From SIG603 sp964370775 (GTDB taxonomy: Bacteria; Bacillota; Clostridia; Oscillospirales; Acutalibacteraceae), in NCBI GenBank assembly GCA_964370775.1, contig CAYJKT010000013.1:8484-72483 (forward strand): a stretch of 64,000 bases of DNA. Direction: 5' to 3'. Each line of letters starts with the position of its first letter. The first letter of the stretch is position 1. The notes under the pieces were generated by a model. It did no database searches and was not told the DNA's origin. It was given only the letters and a program-made list of their open reading frames with translations. Both the position numbers and the translations under genes were made by a program. Below are positions 53,215 through 62,790 of the stretch, piece after piece.

Positions 53215-53595
53215 ATGCCAGACGCAGTAGAAAGCATAATTTCTGTAATTGTTACACTGTTATTTATAGTTGCAATTTTTGTTGGGGCATATTTTACCAC
53301 AAAATTTGTAGGGGGAAAATATCAGTTTTCGACTTCAAAGAATAAAATGAAAGTTTTAGAAAGAACAGCCATGGGCAAGGATACAAGCCTTGTTATTGTA
53401 AAAGTAGACGGCAAAGTATTCTTACTTGGTGTTACTGCCCATGGTTTTACTAAAATCGAGGAACTGAACCCTGAGAGTTTTCCAGATGAAGTTGTCGAAG
53501 ATTATAGCAACAAAAACTTTTCAGAAATTTTTAAGGAAACATTAAAGAAAAACCTACCGTTTAATCCTAATGCTGACAAAAAAGATAAATTATGA
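53215..53595 (+). CDS. fliO: Flagellar biosynthetic protein FliO
   Basis: A 126-residue protein (FliO/FliZ) with one N-terminal membrane helix (VTLLFIVAIFVGAYFTTKFV) and the conserved strand pair KMKVLERTAMGKDTSLVIVKVDGKVFLLGVT. It helps assemble FliP-FliQ-FliR, which follow. Confidence 0.88.
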   Translation: MPDAVESIISVIVTLLFIVAIFVGAYFTTKFVGGKYQFSTSKNKMKVLERTAMGKDTSLVIVKVDGKVFLLGVTAHGFTKIEELNPESFPDEVVEDYSNKNFSEIFKETLKKNLPFNPNADKKDKL

Positions 53596-53610
53596 TTTGA
53601 GAGGTGGCAA

Positions 53611-54402
53611 ATGACACTAAAAAAGAATATGCCATCTAAGGGTATAACAAAAAAGCTGTTAAGAATATTTGTGGTTACGTTGGGTTTAGGGGCTTTGCTT
53701 GGAATGAATGTACTAGCTACAGGTGTTTCGATAGACTTTTCTACCGAAAATGCAGATGGAGCATTCGGAAGCTTAGAACTTCTGTTCATGTTCATACTGC
53801 TTGCAGTTGCGCCGTCTCTACTTGTGATGATGACAAGCTTTACAAGGATAATCATAGTGTTTTCGTTTTTAAGAACGGCACTGGGTTTGCAGACAACTCC
53901 ACCTAACCAAGTTTTGATTGGCTTGGCATTGTTTTTGTCGCTGTTTATCATGCAACCTACGATTATGGAGATAAACGAAGTAGCTTTAGAGCCGTATTAT
54001 GCAGGAGAGATTGACGAAACAGAATTTTTAGAATTAGCACAAGACCCATTAAAAGAATTCATGCTTAAAGAGACAGATACTGACGACTTGAACTTGTTTT
54101 TATCTCTTAGTGGTTCAAACGAGATGATACAAGAGGAAAGCACAGATGCATTGTTAGAGATAGGTTTAGAAGTAATAACACCAGCGTTTATTACAAGTGA
54201 ATTAAAATATGCGTTTACCGTAGGATTTTTGTTATTTTTGCCATTCTTAATTATCGATATGATAGTGGCAAGTACACTTATGTCTATGGGTATGGTTATG
54301 TTACCACCGTCCATGATTTCTCTACCGTTTAAGATAATGCTGTTTGTTGTTGTTGACGGCTGGAGTTTATTAATGGAGACGCTGATACGGAGCTTTTTAT
54401 AG
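53611..54402 (+). CDS. fliP: Flagellar export gate protein FliP
   Basis: A 263-residue export-gate membrane protein. Residues about 12-35 are a signal-like helix. The FliP signature ITSFTRIIIVFSFLRTALGLQTTPPNQVLIGLALFLSLFIM is present (here SFTRIIIVFSFLRTALG), as is the C-terminal GMVMLPPSMISLPFKIMLFVVVDGW. Confidence 0.95.
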   Translation: MTLKKNMPSKGITKKLLRIFVVTLGLGALLGMNVLATGVSIDFSTENADGAFGSLELLFMFILLAVAPSLLVMMTSFTRIIIVFSFLRTALGLQTTPPNQVLIGLALFLSLFIMQPTIMEINEVALEPYYAGEIDETEFLELAQDPLKEFMLKETDTDDLNLFLSLSGSNEMIQEESTDALLEIGLEVITPAFITSELKYAFTVGFLLFLPFLIIDMIVASTLMSMGMVMLPPSMISLPFKIMLFVVVDGWSLLMETLIRSFL

Positions 54403-54417
54403 AAAGGATGAGTAAGT

Positions 54418-54681
54418 ATGGATCAAGGTCAAGTTCTAGAGGTTTTTTCTCACACAATTATGATGATACTACAGCTTGCTGCTCCTTTTTTAATAGTAAG
54501 TATAGTTATAGGACTGTTAGTGTCTATATTCCAAGCAGCAACACAAATTAATGAACAAACACTAACTTTTGTTCCAAAAGTAGCAGCAATTGCAATTATG
54601 ATGCTGATTTTAGGTTCGTGGATACTTACTTCATTAGAAGAATTTTTTCATTATTTAACAGAAATTATAGTTTCTCTATAA
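54418..54681 (+). CDS. fliQ: Flagellar export gate protein FliQ
   Basis: An 87-residue protein with two membrane helices (IMMILQLAAPFLIVSIVIGLLVSIFQAATQINEQTL core motif). Standard position between fliP and fliR. Confidence 0.94.
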   Translation: MDQGQVLEVFSHTIMMILQLAAPFLIVSIVIGLLVSIFQAATQINEQTLTFVPKVAAIAIMMLILGSWILTSLEEFFHYLTEIIVSL

Positions 54682-54697
54682 AAGATAGGAGTATGGT

Positions 54698-55468
54698 ATG
54701 GCACTTGATATAATGGTATCTCAGTTAAGTGTTTATATACTTGTGTTTTGTAGAGTAGGTGGAATGATATTTTTTAATCCGTTGCTTTCAAGACGAAGCA
54801 TACCAGCTCAGTTTAAAGTGGGCATGGTTTTAGGCTTAACACTTATCATAGTTCCATATTTTGACTACACACTTATTCCACAGTTTACAGACTTAAAGTT
54901 TGTATTGATGATGATGAGCGAACTGTTTATCGGTGTGTGTATGGGGTTTATATTTATAACATTTTACTTTATGATATTTGCCGCAGGCGACATGATAGAC
55001 ATGGGAATTGGTCTTGCAATGGCAAAGGCTTTTAACCCAGATTTAAGCATACAATCATCTGTTTCAGGCAACATATTTCAACTGTTTTTTGTAATCTACT
55101 TCTTTGTTACAAATTCTCATTTGGTCTTAATAAGAATAATAGTTGCTTCTTTTGACTTAGTTAACTTAGGAACAGTAACATTAAGTAGCAGTATATCGCA
55201 GTTCATGTTAACACTTTTTGTAAACGTGTTTATATTATCCATACAACTTGCACTTCCATATATAACAGCTGCGTTTGTGGTTGAGATGAGCATGGGCATA
55301 CTTATGAAAATGGTACCACAGATAAATGTTTTTGCAATTAACTTTCCGTTTAAAATACTCTTTGGTATGGTTTGGATATTTTTGTTTGCGCAGGCAACAT
55401 CAGACTTTTTGCTAACATATATGAATAATATGCTTATGAGTATGCAAAACTTTTTCGTCCAGTTATAG
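54698..55468 (+). CDS. fliR: Flagellar export gate protein FliR
   Basis: A 256-residue membrane protein of the export gate with about six helices. Typical segments are FCRVGGMIFFNPLLSRRSIPAQFKVGM and the C-terminal GILMKMVPQINVFAINFPFKILFG. Follows fliQ by 16 bases. Confidence 0.94.
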   Translation: MALDIMVSQLSVYILVFCRVGGMIFFNPLLSRRSIPAQFKVGMVLGLTLIIVPYFDYTLIPQFTDLKFVLMMMSELFIGVCMGFIFITFYFMIFAAGDMIDMGIGLAMAKAFNPDLSIQSSVSGNIFQLFFVIYFFVTNSHLVLIRIIVASFDLVNLGTVTLSSSISQFMLTLFVNVFILSIQLALPYITAAFVVEMSMGILMKMVPQINVFAINFPFKILFGMVWIFLFAQATSDFLLTYMNNMLMSMQNFFVQL

Positions 55469-55489
55469 GTAAAATAAAGGGGGGATAAT

Positions 55490-56545
55490 ATGGCAGGCGA
55501 AAAAACCGAAAAAGCCACTCCCAAAAAGAAACAAGACGAACGCAAAAAAGGCAATGTATTTATGTCTAAGGAAGTACTTAGCATTGGTATGCTGTTTGCT
55601 ATATTTGCTTCATTTCAATTATTATTTCCGTCCGTTATAGGAAACCTTACAAACTTTATTGAAAAATACATAGTAAGAGGCTTAGAGATTACCGAACTAA
55701 ACGCACAAAACCTTAGAACCTTTCTAATTGACGGAATTATAGTATATATTTTAGTTGCGATACCTTTTTTATTGGTGTCGATTTTAGTTAGCGTAATACT
55801 AACTTTTGCACAAACTAAAATGCTTGTTAGTAGCAAAGCTTTTGAATTTAAAGGAGAAAGAATTAACCCATTAAGTGGATTTAAAAGAATGTTTTCTGCA
55901 AGAGGTCTTGTGGAACTTTTAAAATCCATAATTAAAATTGGAGTTTTAATATATATTTTTTACACAGTTATTTCAGATGAAATAAACACCATGCCTAACA
56001 TGTTTTACATGGAACCGATACAAGCTTATGCATTCACAGGCACGGTTATTATAAGGATTGCTTTTACAGCTGGTGCAGTTTATTTAGTTATCGGTGGATT
56101 AGACTACCTATACCAATGGTGGGACTATGAAAAGAAACTTAAAATGACAAAACAAGAGGTAAAAGACGAATACAAACAAATTGAAGGTGACCCACAAATA
56201 AAAGCGCACATTCGGTCTTTGCAACAACAAAGAGCAAGACAAAGAATGATGCAAAATGTTCCCGAAGCGGATGTTGTAATTAGAAACCCTACTCATTACG
56301 CAGTTGCAATTAAATATGATGCAGAAAAAAACGGAGCACCTATAGTTGTAGCAAAAGGTATGGATTCTTTAGCGCTTAGAATAATTAAAGTAGCTGAGGA
56401 AAATGATGTTTATGTAACAGAGGACAGACCACTTGCAAGAGCTTTGTATGACGGAGTGGAGTTATACCGAGAGGTTCCACCAGAGTTTTACAGGCCGATA
56501 GCTGAGATTTTGGGATTTATTTACAGATTGCGAAAAAAGGATTGA
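55490..56545 (+). CDS. flhB: Flagellar export switch protein FlhB
   Basis: A 351-residue protein that switches export from hook to filament subunits. It starts EKTEKATPKKKQDERKKGNV, has four membrane helices, and the cytoplasmic domain contains the autocleavage site NPTH in VVIRNPTHYAVAIKYD. Confidence 0.95.
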   Translation: MAGEKTEKATPKKKQDERKKGNVFMSKEVLSIGMLFAIFASFQLLFPSVIGNLTNFIEKYIVRGLEITELNAQNLRTFLIDGIIVYILVAIPFLLVSILVSVILTFAQTKMLVSSKAFEFKGERINPLSGFKRMFSARGLVELLKSIIKIGVLIYIFYTVISDEINTMPNMFYMEPIQAYAFTGTVIIRIAFTAGAVYLVIGGLDYLYQWWDYEKKLKMTKQEVKDEYKQIEGDPQIKAHIRSLQQQRARQRMMQNVPEADVVIRNPTHYAVAIKYDAEKNGAPIVVAKGMDSLALRIIKVAEENDVYVTEDRPLARALYDGVELYREVPPEFYRPIAEILGFIYRLRKKD

Positions 56546-56552
56546 GTAGAGA

Positions 56553-58613
56553 ATGAAATTTAAAAACCTTAATAATAGTATAGCGATTTTCGTTGTATTT
56601 ATAGTAGCGTCACTTATTATTCCGCTACCAGCAGGTGTTCTAGACTTCTTCTTCGTTTTCAATTTAACATTATCACTAGTATTAATGCTTACAACAATGT
56701 ACATAAAAGAAGCATTAGAGCTTTCAGTTTTCCCTTCGCTTTTGCTTATCACCACTTTATTTAGGTTGGTTTTAAACATAAGTTCAACAAGGTCAATTTT
56801 AGAAAACGAGGGTTACGCTGGCGAAGTTATTAAAACTTTCGGTGAATTTGTTATTAGAGGCAACGTTGTTGTTGGTATGGTAATATTTATAATTATTGTT
56901 TTGGTACAATTTATAGTTATTACAAAAGGTGCTGAACGTGTTGCAGAGGTAAGCGCTAGATTTACACTTGATGCTATGCCCGGTAAACAAATGGCTATTG
57001 ATGCTGATTTAAGTTCAGGTTTGATAGATGAAGAGGGCGCTAGAACAAGACGTGCAAAAATTCAAAGAGAAGCAGATTTCTTTGGTTCTATGGACGGTGC
57101 ATCTAAATTTGTTAAAGGTGATGCAATTATATCTATTATTGTTACGATAATAAACTTACTTGGCGGTATAGCAGTTGGTTTTATTGACGGACAAGGAGAT
57201 TTTAACTATATAATTAATACGTATGCTATTGCAACCGTTGGTGATGGACTTATGAGCCAGATACCATCGCTATTAATATCTGTTGCAACAGGTATGATAG
57301 TTACAAGGTCAACATCAGACAGTAACTTGAACATAGATGTTGTTAAGCAATTTATGAACCAACCTATAGTAATGATTATAGCTGGTTGTGGATTGCCAGC
57401 GTTGTTACTTATTGGTTTCCCAGCACTACAAACTTTGTTAATTTCCACAGCTTTACTGGTTACTGGTATACTATTAATAAGGAAACAAAAAAAAGAACTT
57501 GCACTTGCGACTCAAACTGTGCCTACAGTAACAGAGGAAGTTACAAGCGAAGTTAGTTTTTATAAAAACTTAGACAATGTTTATGGGCTTTTAACTATCG
57601 ACCCACTTAGTGTACAAGTAGGTTACAGTTTACTTCCATTAGTAGACGAAGCAAGTGGTGGTAACTTCTTGGACAGAGTAGTTATGCTTAGAAAACAATT
57701 TGCAGATAACATGGGAATGGTTATACCTCCACTTCGTATAACAGACAGAGGCGACCTTAACCCTAACCAATATGAGATTAAATTAAGAGGCGAGACTATA
57801 GCAGTTGGTGAAATTCTTGTTGACCACTATTTAGGGCTTGCACCAGAGGGATTGTTGAAATCAAACGAGATACCTGGTATTGAAACAATAGACCCAGCTT
57901 TCAATATGCCTGCAAAATGGATAAGCGAAGACAAACGCATTAAAGCAGAAACTTTAGGATACACACTAATCGACCCAGTATCTGTAATCATCACTCATTT
58001 ATCTGAGGTAGTTAGAATACATGCACATGAACTTTTAAATAGACAAGAAGTAAAACGCATGGTAGAAAACTTGAAGAAAGCAAATCCAGATATAGTAGAG
58101 GACACAATACCTACAGTAATCAGCATAAATAATCTACAAAGAATATTGAAAGCTCTTTTAAGAGAAGGCGTGCCGATTATTGACCTTGAGATGATTTTGG
58201 AAACGTTGTGCGACTACGCACCTACAGTAAAAGACAACGATATGTTGGTTGAATATGTGAGACAAGCTTTAAGAAGAACAATTACTCATTACTATGCAGA
58301 GGCTGGACAACTTAAAGTTATATCACTAGACAATAATATAGAAGATTTAATAATGAAAAATCTAAAGAGAGTAGAGGGTGGAGCTTATTTAAACTTGCAA
58401 CCTGACACAATTCAAAAAGTTATGTTCAGTACAAAAGAACAACTTGATAAAATAGGAAAGCTTGTGCAGTCACCGATTATTTTGACATCACCTTTTGTTA
58501 GAGTGTATTTCAAAAAACTGATAGATCAGTTTTATCCTGACGTAACTGTTTTGTCACTCAACGACTTAGACACTGATGTAAATATACAAGCTTTGGGGAA
58601 TATAACGATTTAA
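56553..58613 (+). CDS. flhA: Flagellar export protein FlhA
   Basis: A 686-residue export-gate protein. Eight membrane helices occupy about residues 1-320, with the FHIPEP-type loop represented by RFTLDAMPGKQMAIDADLSSGLIDE. The cytoplasmic domain that docks chaperone-substrate complexes follows. In many Firmicutes flhF and flhG come next; here sigma-28 follows after a 75-base gap. Confidence 0.95.
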   Translation: MKFKNLNNSIAIFVVFIVASLIIPLPAGVLDFFFVFNLTLSLVLMLTTMYIKEALELSVFPSLLLITTLFRLVLNISSTRSILENEGYAGEVIKTFGEFVIRGNVVVGMVIFIIIVLVQFIVITKGAERVAEVSARFTLDAMPGKQMAIDADLSSGLIDEEGARTRRAKIQREADFFGSMDGASKFVKGDAIISIIVTIINLLGGIAVGFIDGQGDFNYIINTYAIATVGDGLMSQIPSLLISVATGMIVTRSTSDSNLNIDVVKQFMNQPIVMIIAGCGLPALLLIGFPALQTLLISTALLVTGILLIRKQKKELALATQTVPTVTEEVTSEVSFYKNLDNVYGLLTIDPLSVQVGYSLLPLVDEASGGNFLDRVVMLRKQFADNMGMVIPPLRITDRGDLNPNQYEIKLRGETIAVGEILVDHYLGLAPEGLLKSNEIPGIETIDPAFNMPAKWISEDKRIKAETLGYTLIDPVSVIITHLSEVVRIHAHELLNRQEVKRMVENLKKANPDIVEDTIPTVISINNLQRILKALLREGVPIIDLEMILETLCDYAPTVKDNDMLVEYVRQALRRTITHYYAEAGQLKVISLDNNIEDLIMKNLKRVEGGAYLNLQPDTIQKVMFSTKEQLDKIGKLVQSPIILTSPFVRVYFKKLIDQFYPDVTVLSLNDLDTDVNIQALGNITI

Positions 58614-58688
58614 GGAAAAATAATTAAGGAAAAATTGAAGTAAGTATCTGTTATAGAACAGAAATCCTTTTAGAAAGGAGCACGGAAT

Positions 58689-59471
58689 ATGAATGCGAAC
58701 AAGTTACAAGTTAAAGAACAAAAAGTAGAAAACCCAGAACAGCTGATGATTGAATACAAACAAACTGGAAACAAAGAATATAGAAATCAGCTAGTAATGC
58801 ATTATTTGCAATATGTCAATGTAGCGATATATAGCATGAGATCTATCCTACTTTCAAATATTCCGTTTGAAGACTTCTTTAACGAGGGTATCATAGCACT
58901 TATGGATTGTATTGAGAGGTACGACCCAGACAGAGGAGTGGCGACTTTTGATACTTATAGTTATATGGGAATTAGAGGCGCTATATTAAAATACCACAGA
59001 AAACAAAACTGGCTACCAAATAGGCTTTGGTCAGCGAGAAAAGACATAGCAAATGCAAAAAACATTTTAGAGCAACAGTTGTTAAGAGAACCACATAGTA
59101 GTGAGATAGCAGAATATTTAGGTATTACAGAAGATAAACTGGCGTCTTACATAAAAGAAATGGCAGTAATAAACACCGTTTCTTTTGAGGAACTTTTGAG
59201 CGAAGCTTATGGCAACTTAGTCTATAAGCTTAGCGAGATAGACAGCCAAAGCCCAGACCATAACTTGCTTGTAGAAGAAATGAGAAACAGCCTAGCAAGG
59301 GCTATAGACAAATTACCTATAAAAGAAAAACAGATTATTTCGCTATACTATTATGAGGGAATGAATTTAAGAGAAATTGGAGAGATATTAAGTATATCTC
59401 AACAAAGAGTAAGCCAGTTAAGAAAAAAAGCTTTAGAGAAGTTAAAAGTTGCATTAGCAGAAGAAGACTAA
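58689..59471 (+). CDS. fliA: Flagellar sigma-28 factor (FliA/SigD)
   Basis: A 260-residue sigma-28 that directs late flagellar and chemotaxis genes. Region 2 (IPFEDFFNEGIIALMDCIERYDPDRGVATFDTYSYMGIRGAI), region 3 and region 4 with helix-turn-helix MNLREIGEILSISQQRVSQLRKKAL are visible. Its partner FlgM is encoded at 37.5 kb. GAAAGGAG precedes the ATG. Confidence 0.93.
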   Translation: MNANKLQVKEQKVENPEQLMIEYKQTGNKEYRNQLVMHYLQYVNVAIYSMRSILLSNIPFEDFFNEGIIALMDCIERYDPDRGVATFDTYSYMGIRGAILKYHRKQNWLPNRLWSARKDIANAKNILEQQLLREPHSSEIAEYLGITEDKLASYIKEMAVINTVSFEELLSEAYGNLVYKLSEIDSQSPDHNLLVEEMRNSLARAIDKLPIKEKQIISLYYYEGMNLREIGEILSISQQRVSQLRKKALEKLKVALAEED

Positions 59472-59497
59472 ACAACAGTAAGAATGGAGATGTTGAT

Positions 59498-60247
59498 ATG
59501 TATAAAGGTTTTTACACAGCCGCATCAGGTATACTCACAAGACAAAGAGAGATTGATATAATCGGTAACAACTTAGCGAATATAAATACTGCTGGATATA
59601 AAGCCGAAACTACGATAATTGGTGCGTTTGAGCAAGAATTATCTCTTAGAATAGACGAAAACGGCGAAACAGTTATAGGTGGAGCACAAGCGACATCAGC
59701 AATTGTAGACAGCGTTGAGATGAACGACGAGAGTGGAATGATTCAAAATACTGGCAGAACTTTAGATATTGCAATAGAAGGCCCAGGCTTTTATGTAGTA
59801 GACACTGGCGACGGCGAGCAATATTTAACAAGAGAAGGTTCATTTGTTCTTGATGACGAGGGGTATTTGTCACTAGAAAATAAAGGCAGAGTGCAAAACC
59901 AAGATGGAGACATATTTATTGGTCAAACACAGTTTACAGTGCTACAAAATGGTGATATAATAGACACAGAGGGCGAAGTTTTTGCAGGAATTGGACTAGC
60001 CGTAATGGACGAAAACAGCAGACTAGAAAAAAATGCGAACTCACTTTTAGAGGTCATTGAAGGTGGATTTACATTTAATAATGATAGCTCAAATTTATAT
60101 CAAGGTAGCTTAGAGCTTTCTAATGTAGATATGAACGAAGAAATGACAGATTTAATCAGAGCACAGAGAGCGTATGAAGCATGTAGCTCTGCACTGCAAA
60201 TCATAGATGATATTAACCAAAGAGCAGTATCGATAGCATCTATTTAA
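59498..60247 (+). CDS. flgF: Flagellar rod protein (FlgF/FlhO-like)
   Basis: A 249-residue rod protein with the N-terminal motif FYTAASGILTRQREIDIIGNNLANINTAGYKAE and C-terminal SLELSNVDMNEEMTDLIRAQRAYEACSSALQIIDDINQRAV. Resembles Bacillus FlhO. FlgF and FlgG are close paralogues, and the assignment between this and the next gene is by N-terminal resemblance and order. Confidence 0.85.
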   Translation: MYKGFYTAASGILTRQREIDIIGNNLANINTAGYKAETTIIGAFEQELSLRIDENGETVIGGAQATSAIVDSVEMNDESGMIQNTGRTLDIAIEGPGFYVVDTGDGEQYLTREGSFVLDDEGYLSLENKGRVQNQDGDIFIGQTQFTVLQNGDIIDTEGEVFAGIGLAVMDENSRLEKNANSLLEVIEGGFTFNNDSSNLYQGSLELSNVDMNEEMTDLIRAQRAYEACSSALQIIDDINQRAVSIASI

Positions 60248-60300
60248 AAAGTATAATATAATTTAATATATAGCCTTTAGGCAGATCGGAGTAAGGAAGT

Positions 60301-61032
60301 ATGAAAGCTGCATTTTATGCCGGTGCAACAGGATTATTAGCACAACAAGCGGCAATGGATAATATTGGTAACAATATTGCCAATGTAAACACTTATGGAT
60401 ACTTGCCATCAGATGTTGGTTTTCAAACCGTGTTAAATACAGAGATGTATGCTAACACAGGAGACGAACCAAGAACGGAATATGGTGCAAGAATTGTAGA
60501 TTTAGGCGTTAGAGTGGGAAATGGTTCGTTTTTTCAAACAGATAGCGAGCTAGATTTTGCAGTGCAAGGAAGAGGATTTTTTGCAGCTGATGTTAACGGA
60601 GAAACTCAGTACACAAGAGACGGTACATTCATTCTTATGTTAGAGGGTGACGGCGCATATCTTGGTACAGTAGACGGTTACTATGTTCTTGATGAAAATA
60701 GTGAGAGAATACAAGTGCCTGCAAACGAGAACGCACCTGGATTTAACACAAGTCAATTGGAAGAAGTTATAGGTGTGTTTGAATTTGATTACCCAGAGGC
60801 ACTAACTCCAATGTCAGCAAATATGTATCTACCAAATGAAAGAACAGGTATACCTGCAAGTTTGAATGTAGACGAAAAAACTGTGCTACAAAACGTGTTA
60901 GAGGGTTCTGGAGTTTCTATAACAGATGAAATGGCAAACTTGATTGTAACACAAAGAGCATACCAAATGAGCGCAAAAGTAATTACCACCGTGGACGAAA
61001 ACGAACAGTTGATTAATAATCTTAGGAGGTAA
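60301..61032 (+). CDS. flgG: Flagellar rod protein (FlgG/FlhP-like)
   Basis: A 243-residue rod protein beginning FYAGATGLLAQQAAMDNIGNNIANVNTYGY and ending SITDEMANLIVTQRAYQMSAKVITTVDENEQLINNLRR. Second of the rod pair that follows sigma-28. The lack of a Lys/Arg after TYGY is slightly unusual. Stop overlaps the cheC ribosome-binding site. Confidence 0.85.
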   Translation: MKAAFYAGATGLLAQQAAMDNIGNNIANVNTYGYLPSDVGFQTVLNTEMYANTGDEPRTEYGARIVDLGVRVGNGSFFQTDSELDFAVQGRGFFAADVNGETQYTRDGTFILMLEGDGAYLGTVDGYYVLDENSERIQVPANENAPGFNTSQLEEVIGVFEFDYPEALTPMSANMYLPNERTGIPASLNVDEKTVLQNVLEGSGVSITDEMANLIVTQRAYQMSAKVITTVDENEQLINNLRR

Positions 61033-61038
61033 TGAAAA

Positions 61039-61665
61039 GTGAGTGGCATAAAAAAATATGATGAAATGACGCCTATTCAATTAGATGCGTTAAAAGAAAT
61101 AGGTAATATAGGTGCTGGAAATGCAGCAGCATCGTTCTCTGACATGCTAGGAAAAGATGTAACAGTAGGAATACCAGATGTTCGTTTGTTGGACTATGAT
61201 ATTGTAGTAGATGAGCTAGGTGGACCTGAGGAAGTTTTGGTAGGACTGCATTTTTCCTTAAAAGATGACGTAAACGGAATGATGATGTTCTTAATTCAGA
61301 AAGATTTTGTTAAAGCGGTTTTAGCAGATTTAACAGGACATGACTTAGGGGAAGAAGAGGACCTCGACGAGATGGACGAAAGTGCATTGCGTGAAGTAGG
61401 CAATATTATGGCAGCATCTTATGTGAACGCTATAGCTGACTTAACAGGACTTAGAATAGATATATCCACACCTAGTTTGTGCTTTGATATGGTAGGAGCG
61501 ATTTTAAGCGCGCCAACTATATACTACGCTAATATAAGCGATAAAATCCTTTTTATAGAGGGAAGCATGAATGATGCATCAACAAAAGGGAAAAGCCACG
61601 TACTACTAATCCCTGAGATTGATTCACTAAATAGAATAATGGAGAGTCTTGGGTTAAATGGCTGA
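61039..61665 (+). CDS. cheC: CheY-P phosphatase CheC
   Basis: A 208-residue chemotaxis phosphatase with two active-site helices, LDALKEIGNIGAGNAAASF and ESALREVGNIMAASYVNAI, each holding the E-x2-N signature. It removes phosphate from CheY and binds CheD. Start is GTG with AGGAGGT eight bases upstream. Overlaps cheD by 8 bp. Confidence 0.94.
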   Translation: MSGIKKYDEMTPIQLDALKEIGNIGAGNAAASFSDMLGKDVTVGIPDVRLLDYDIVVDELGGPEEVLVGLHFSLKDDVNGMMMFLIQKDFVKAVLADLTGHDLGEEEDLDEMDESALREVGNIMAASYVNAIADLTGLRIDISTPSLCFDMVGAILSAPTIYYANISDKILFIEGSMNDASTKGKSHVLLIPEIDSLNRIMESLGLNG

Positions 61666-62146
61666 GATTAGAGTAGGTATAGCTGACTTGAATGTTGGCA
61701 AAAGTGGAGATACAATAGTAACACATGCTTTAGGCTCATGTGTAGGTGTATGTCTTTATGACAGTGTAAGAAAAGTGGCTGGTCTTTCACATGTTATGCT
61801 ACCATTTAGTTCAGGGTTTGACGTTAAAACATATAAAGAAGCATATAAGTTTGCAGACTTAGCTATTCCAGTTTTACTTAAAAAAATGGAAGCTATGGGT
61901 GCTAAAAAAATATGCATAACTGCAAAAATCGCAGGAGGAGCTAAAATGTTCGCAACAAGCTCGGACTCCGATTTTAGCAGAGTAGGCGAAAAAAACATAC
62001 AGGCAGTAAAATATACCCTGCAAAAGCTAGGTATAAGAATAGTTGCAGAAGATACAGGGTTAAACTATGGTAGAACCCAGTACTTAGACTGTGCAACAGG
62101 CAAAATGACAATTAAATCTGCTAAAGTAAAAGAAAAAGTGTTTTAA
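61658..62146 (+). CDS. cheD: Chemoreceptor glutamine deamidase CheD
   Basis: A 162-residue deamidase that converts receptor glutamines to glutamate and stimulates CheC. Catalytic Cys is in THALGSCVGVCLYD and His in LSHVMLPFSSG, with the conserved Thr region GGAKMF nearby. Last gene of the fliE-cheD operon. Confidence 0.95.
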   Translation: MAEIRVGIADLNVGKSGDTIVTHALGSCVGVCLYDSVRKVAGLSHVMLPFSSGFDVKTYKEAYKFADLAIPVLLKKMEAMGAKKICITAKIAGGAKMFATSSDSDFSRVGEKNIQAVKYTLQKLGIRIVAEDTGLNYGRTQYLDCATGKMTIKSAKVKEKVF

Positions 62147-62155
62147 ATAATAGTA

Positions 62156-62182
62156 AAAGGGAGGATGTAAAATCCTCCCTTT
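62156..62182. terminator. Bidirectional terminator after cheD
   Basis: AAAGGGAGGAT (62156-62166) pairs perfectly with ATCCTCCCTTT (62172-62182) around a five-base loop. T-rich on both exits, it ends both the flagellar operon and the convergent small gene. Confidence 0.85.
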
Positions 62183-62198
62183 CGATATATGCGTAAGA

Positions 62199-62432
62199 CT
62201 AACTGTTTCTCCGTATGCTATTTGACGGATTAAATGCAGGGTATATGACGTTGTTTATAGGGTCAGTACTCTTAAGGTAAATATCTTCACAATGATTTAG
62301 TGCGTCTACTAACATTCTTCTAGAGGTTAAACTTTGAATAGTTTGAGGACTATTCTCTAACCAGGCAATAGTATCTGATACATTTGCAAATAAACTTAGA
62401 TACATTTTTTTATAATCCGGTTGTTTTTCCAT
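62199..62432 (-). CDS. Small hypothetical protein (77 aa)
   Basis: A 77-residue polar protein with no membrane segment or recognisable motif. An excellent AAAGGAGA ribosome-binding site lies seven bases before the ATG, and a terminator follows it, so it is probably real. It contains an LFANVSDTIAWLENSPQTIQSL helix-like stretch. No function can be assigned. Confidence 0.6.
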   Translation of the reverse strand: MEKQPDYKKMYLSLFANVSDTIAWLENSPQTIQSLTSRRMLVDALNHCEDIYLKSTDPINNVIYPAFNPSNSIRRNS

Positions 62433-62544
62433 AATCTTTCTCCTTTTCTTAATCTATGTTTTTACAATAAAATGTGGTTTTTGATACATGCTATACTAAA
62501 TCCTGTGGTTTTGACTATTATATAAATTTTTTTTTAAAAAAGTG

Positions 62545-62573
62545 TTGACAAAACAGTGAATTTGCGATAGAAT
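62545..62573 (+). promoter_or_regulatory. Promoter of the tRNA pair
   Basis: Consensus TTGACA (62545) and TAGAAT (62568) with a 17-bp spacer, about 50 bases before tRNA-Met. Confidence 0.75.
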
Positions 62574-62622
62574 ATACAAGTATTCACGAGGCAAGTGAGT
62601 TGAACAGGTGAGTATTTAATAT

Positions 62623-62699
62623 GGCGGCATAGCTCAGCTGGCTAGAGCATTCGGTTCATACCCGGAGTGTCGATGGTTCAAGTCCATTTGCCGCTACCA
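62623..62699 (+). tRNA. tRNA-Met (anticodon CAT), elongator type
   Basis: A 77-base cloverleaf with encoded CCA. The acceptor is GGCGGCA/TGCCGCT, the D arm AGCTCAGCTGG, the anticodon loop TTCATAC and the T loop TTCAAGT. The anticodon stem lacks the three G-C pairs of initiator tRNA. A CAU-reading tRNA-Ile cannot be wholly excluded, but the overall sequence fits elongator Met. Confidence 0.92.
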
Positions 62700-62704
62700 T
62701 ATTC

Positions 62705-62779
62705 GGCCCGTTGGTCAAGCGGTTAAGACACCGCCCTTTCACGGCGGTAACACGAGTTCGATTCTCGTACGAGTCACCA
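62705..62779 (+). tRNA. tRNA-Glu (anticodon TTC)
   Basis: A 75-base cloverleaf with encoded CCA. The anticodon arm is CCGCC/CTTTCAC/GGCGG and the T arm ACGAG/CTCGT. The acceptor stem GGCCCGT/ACGAGTC contains one C-A mismatch and a G-T pair. It is five bases after tRNA-Met and shares its promoter. Confidence 0.93.
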
Positions 62780-62790
62780 ACTTATAGAAA

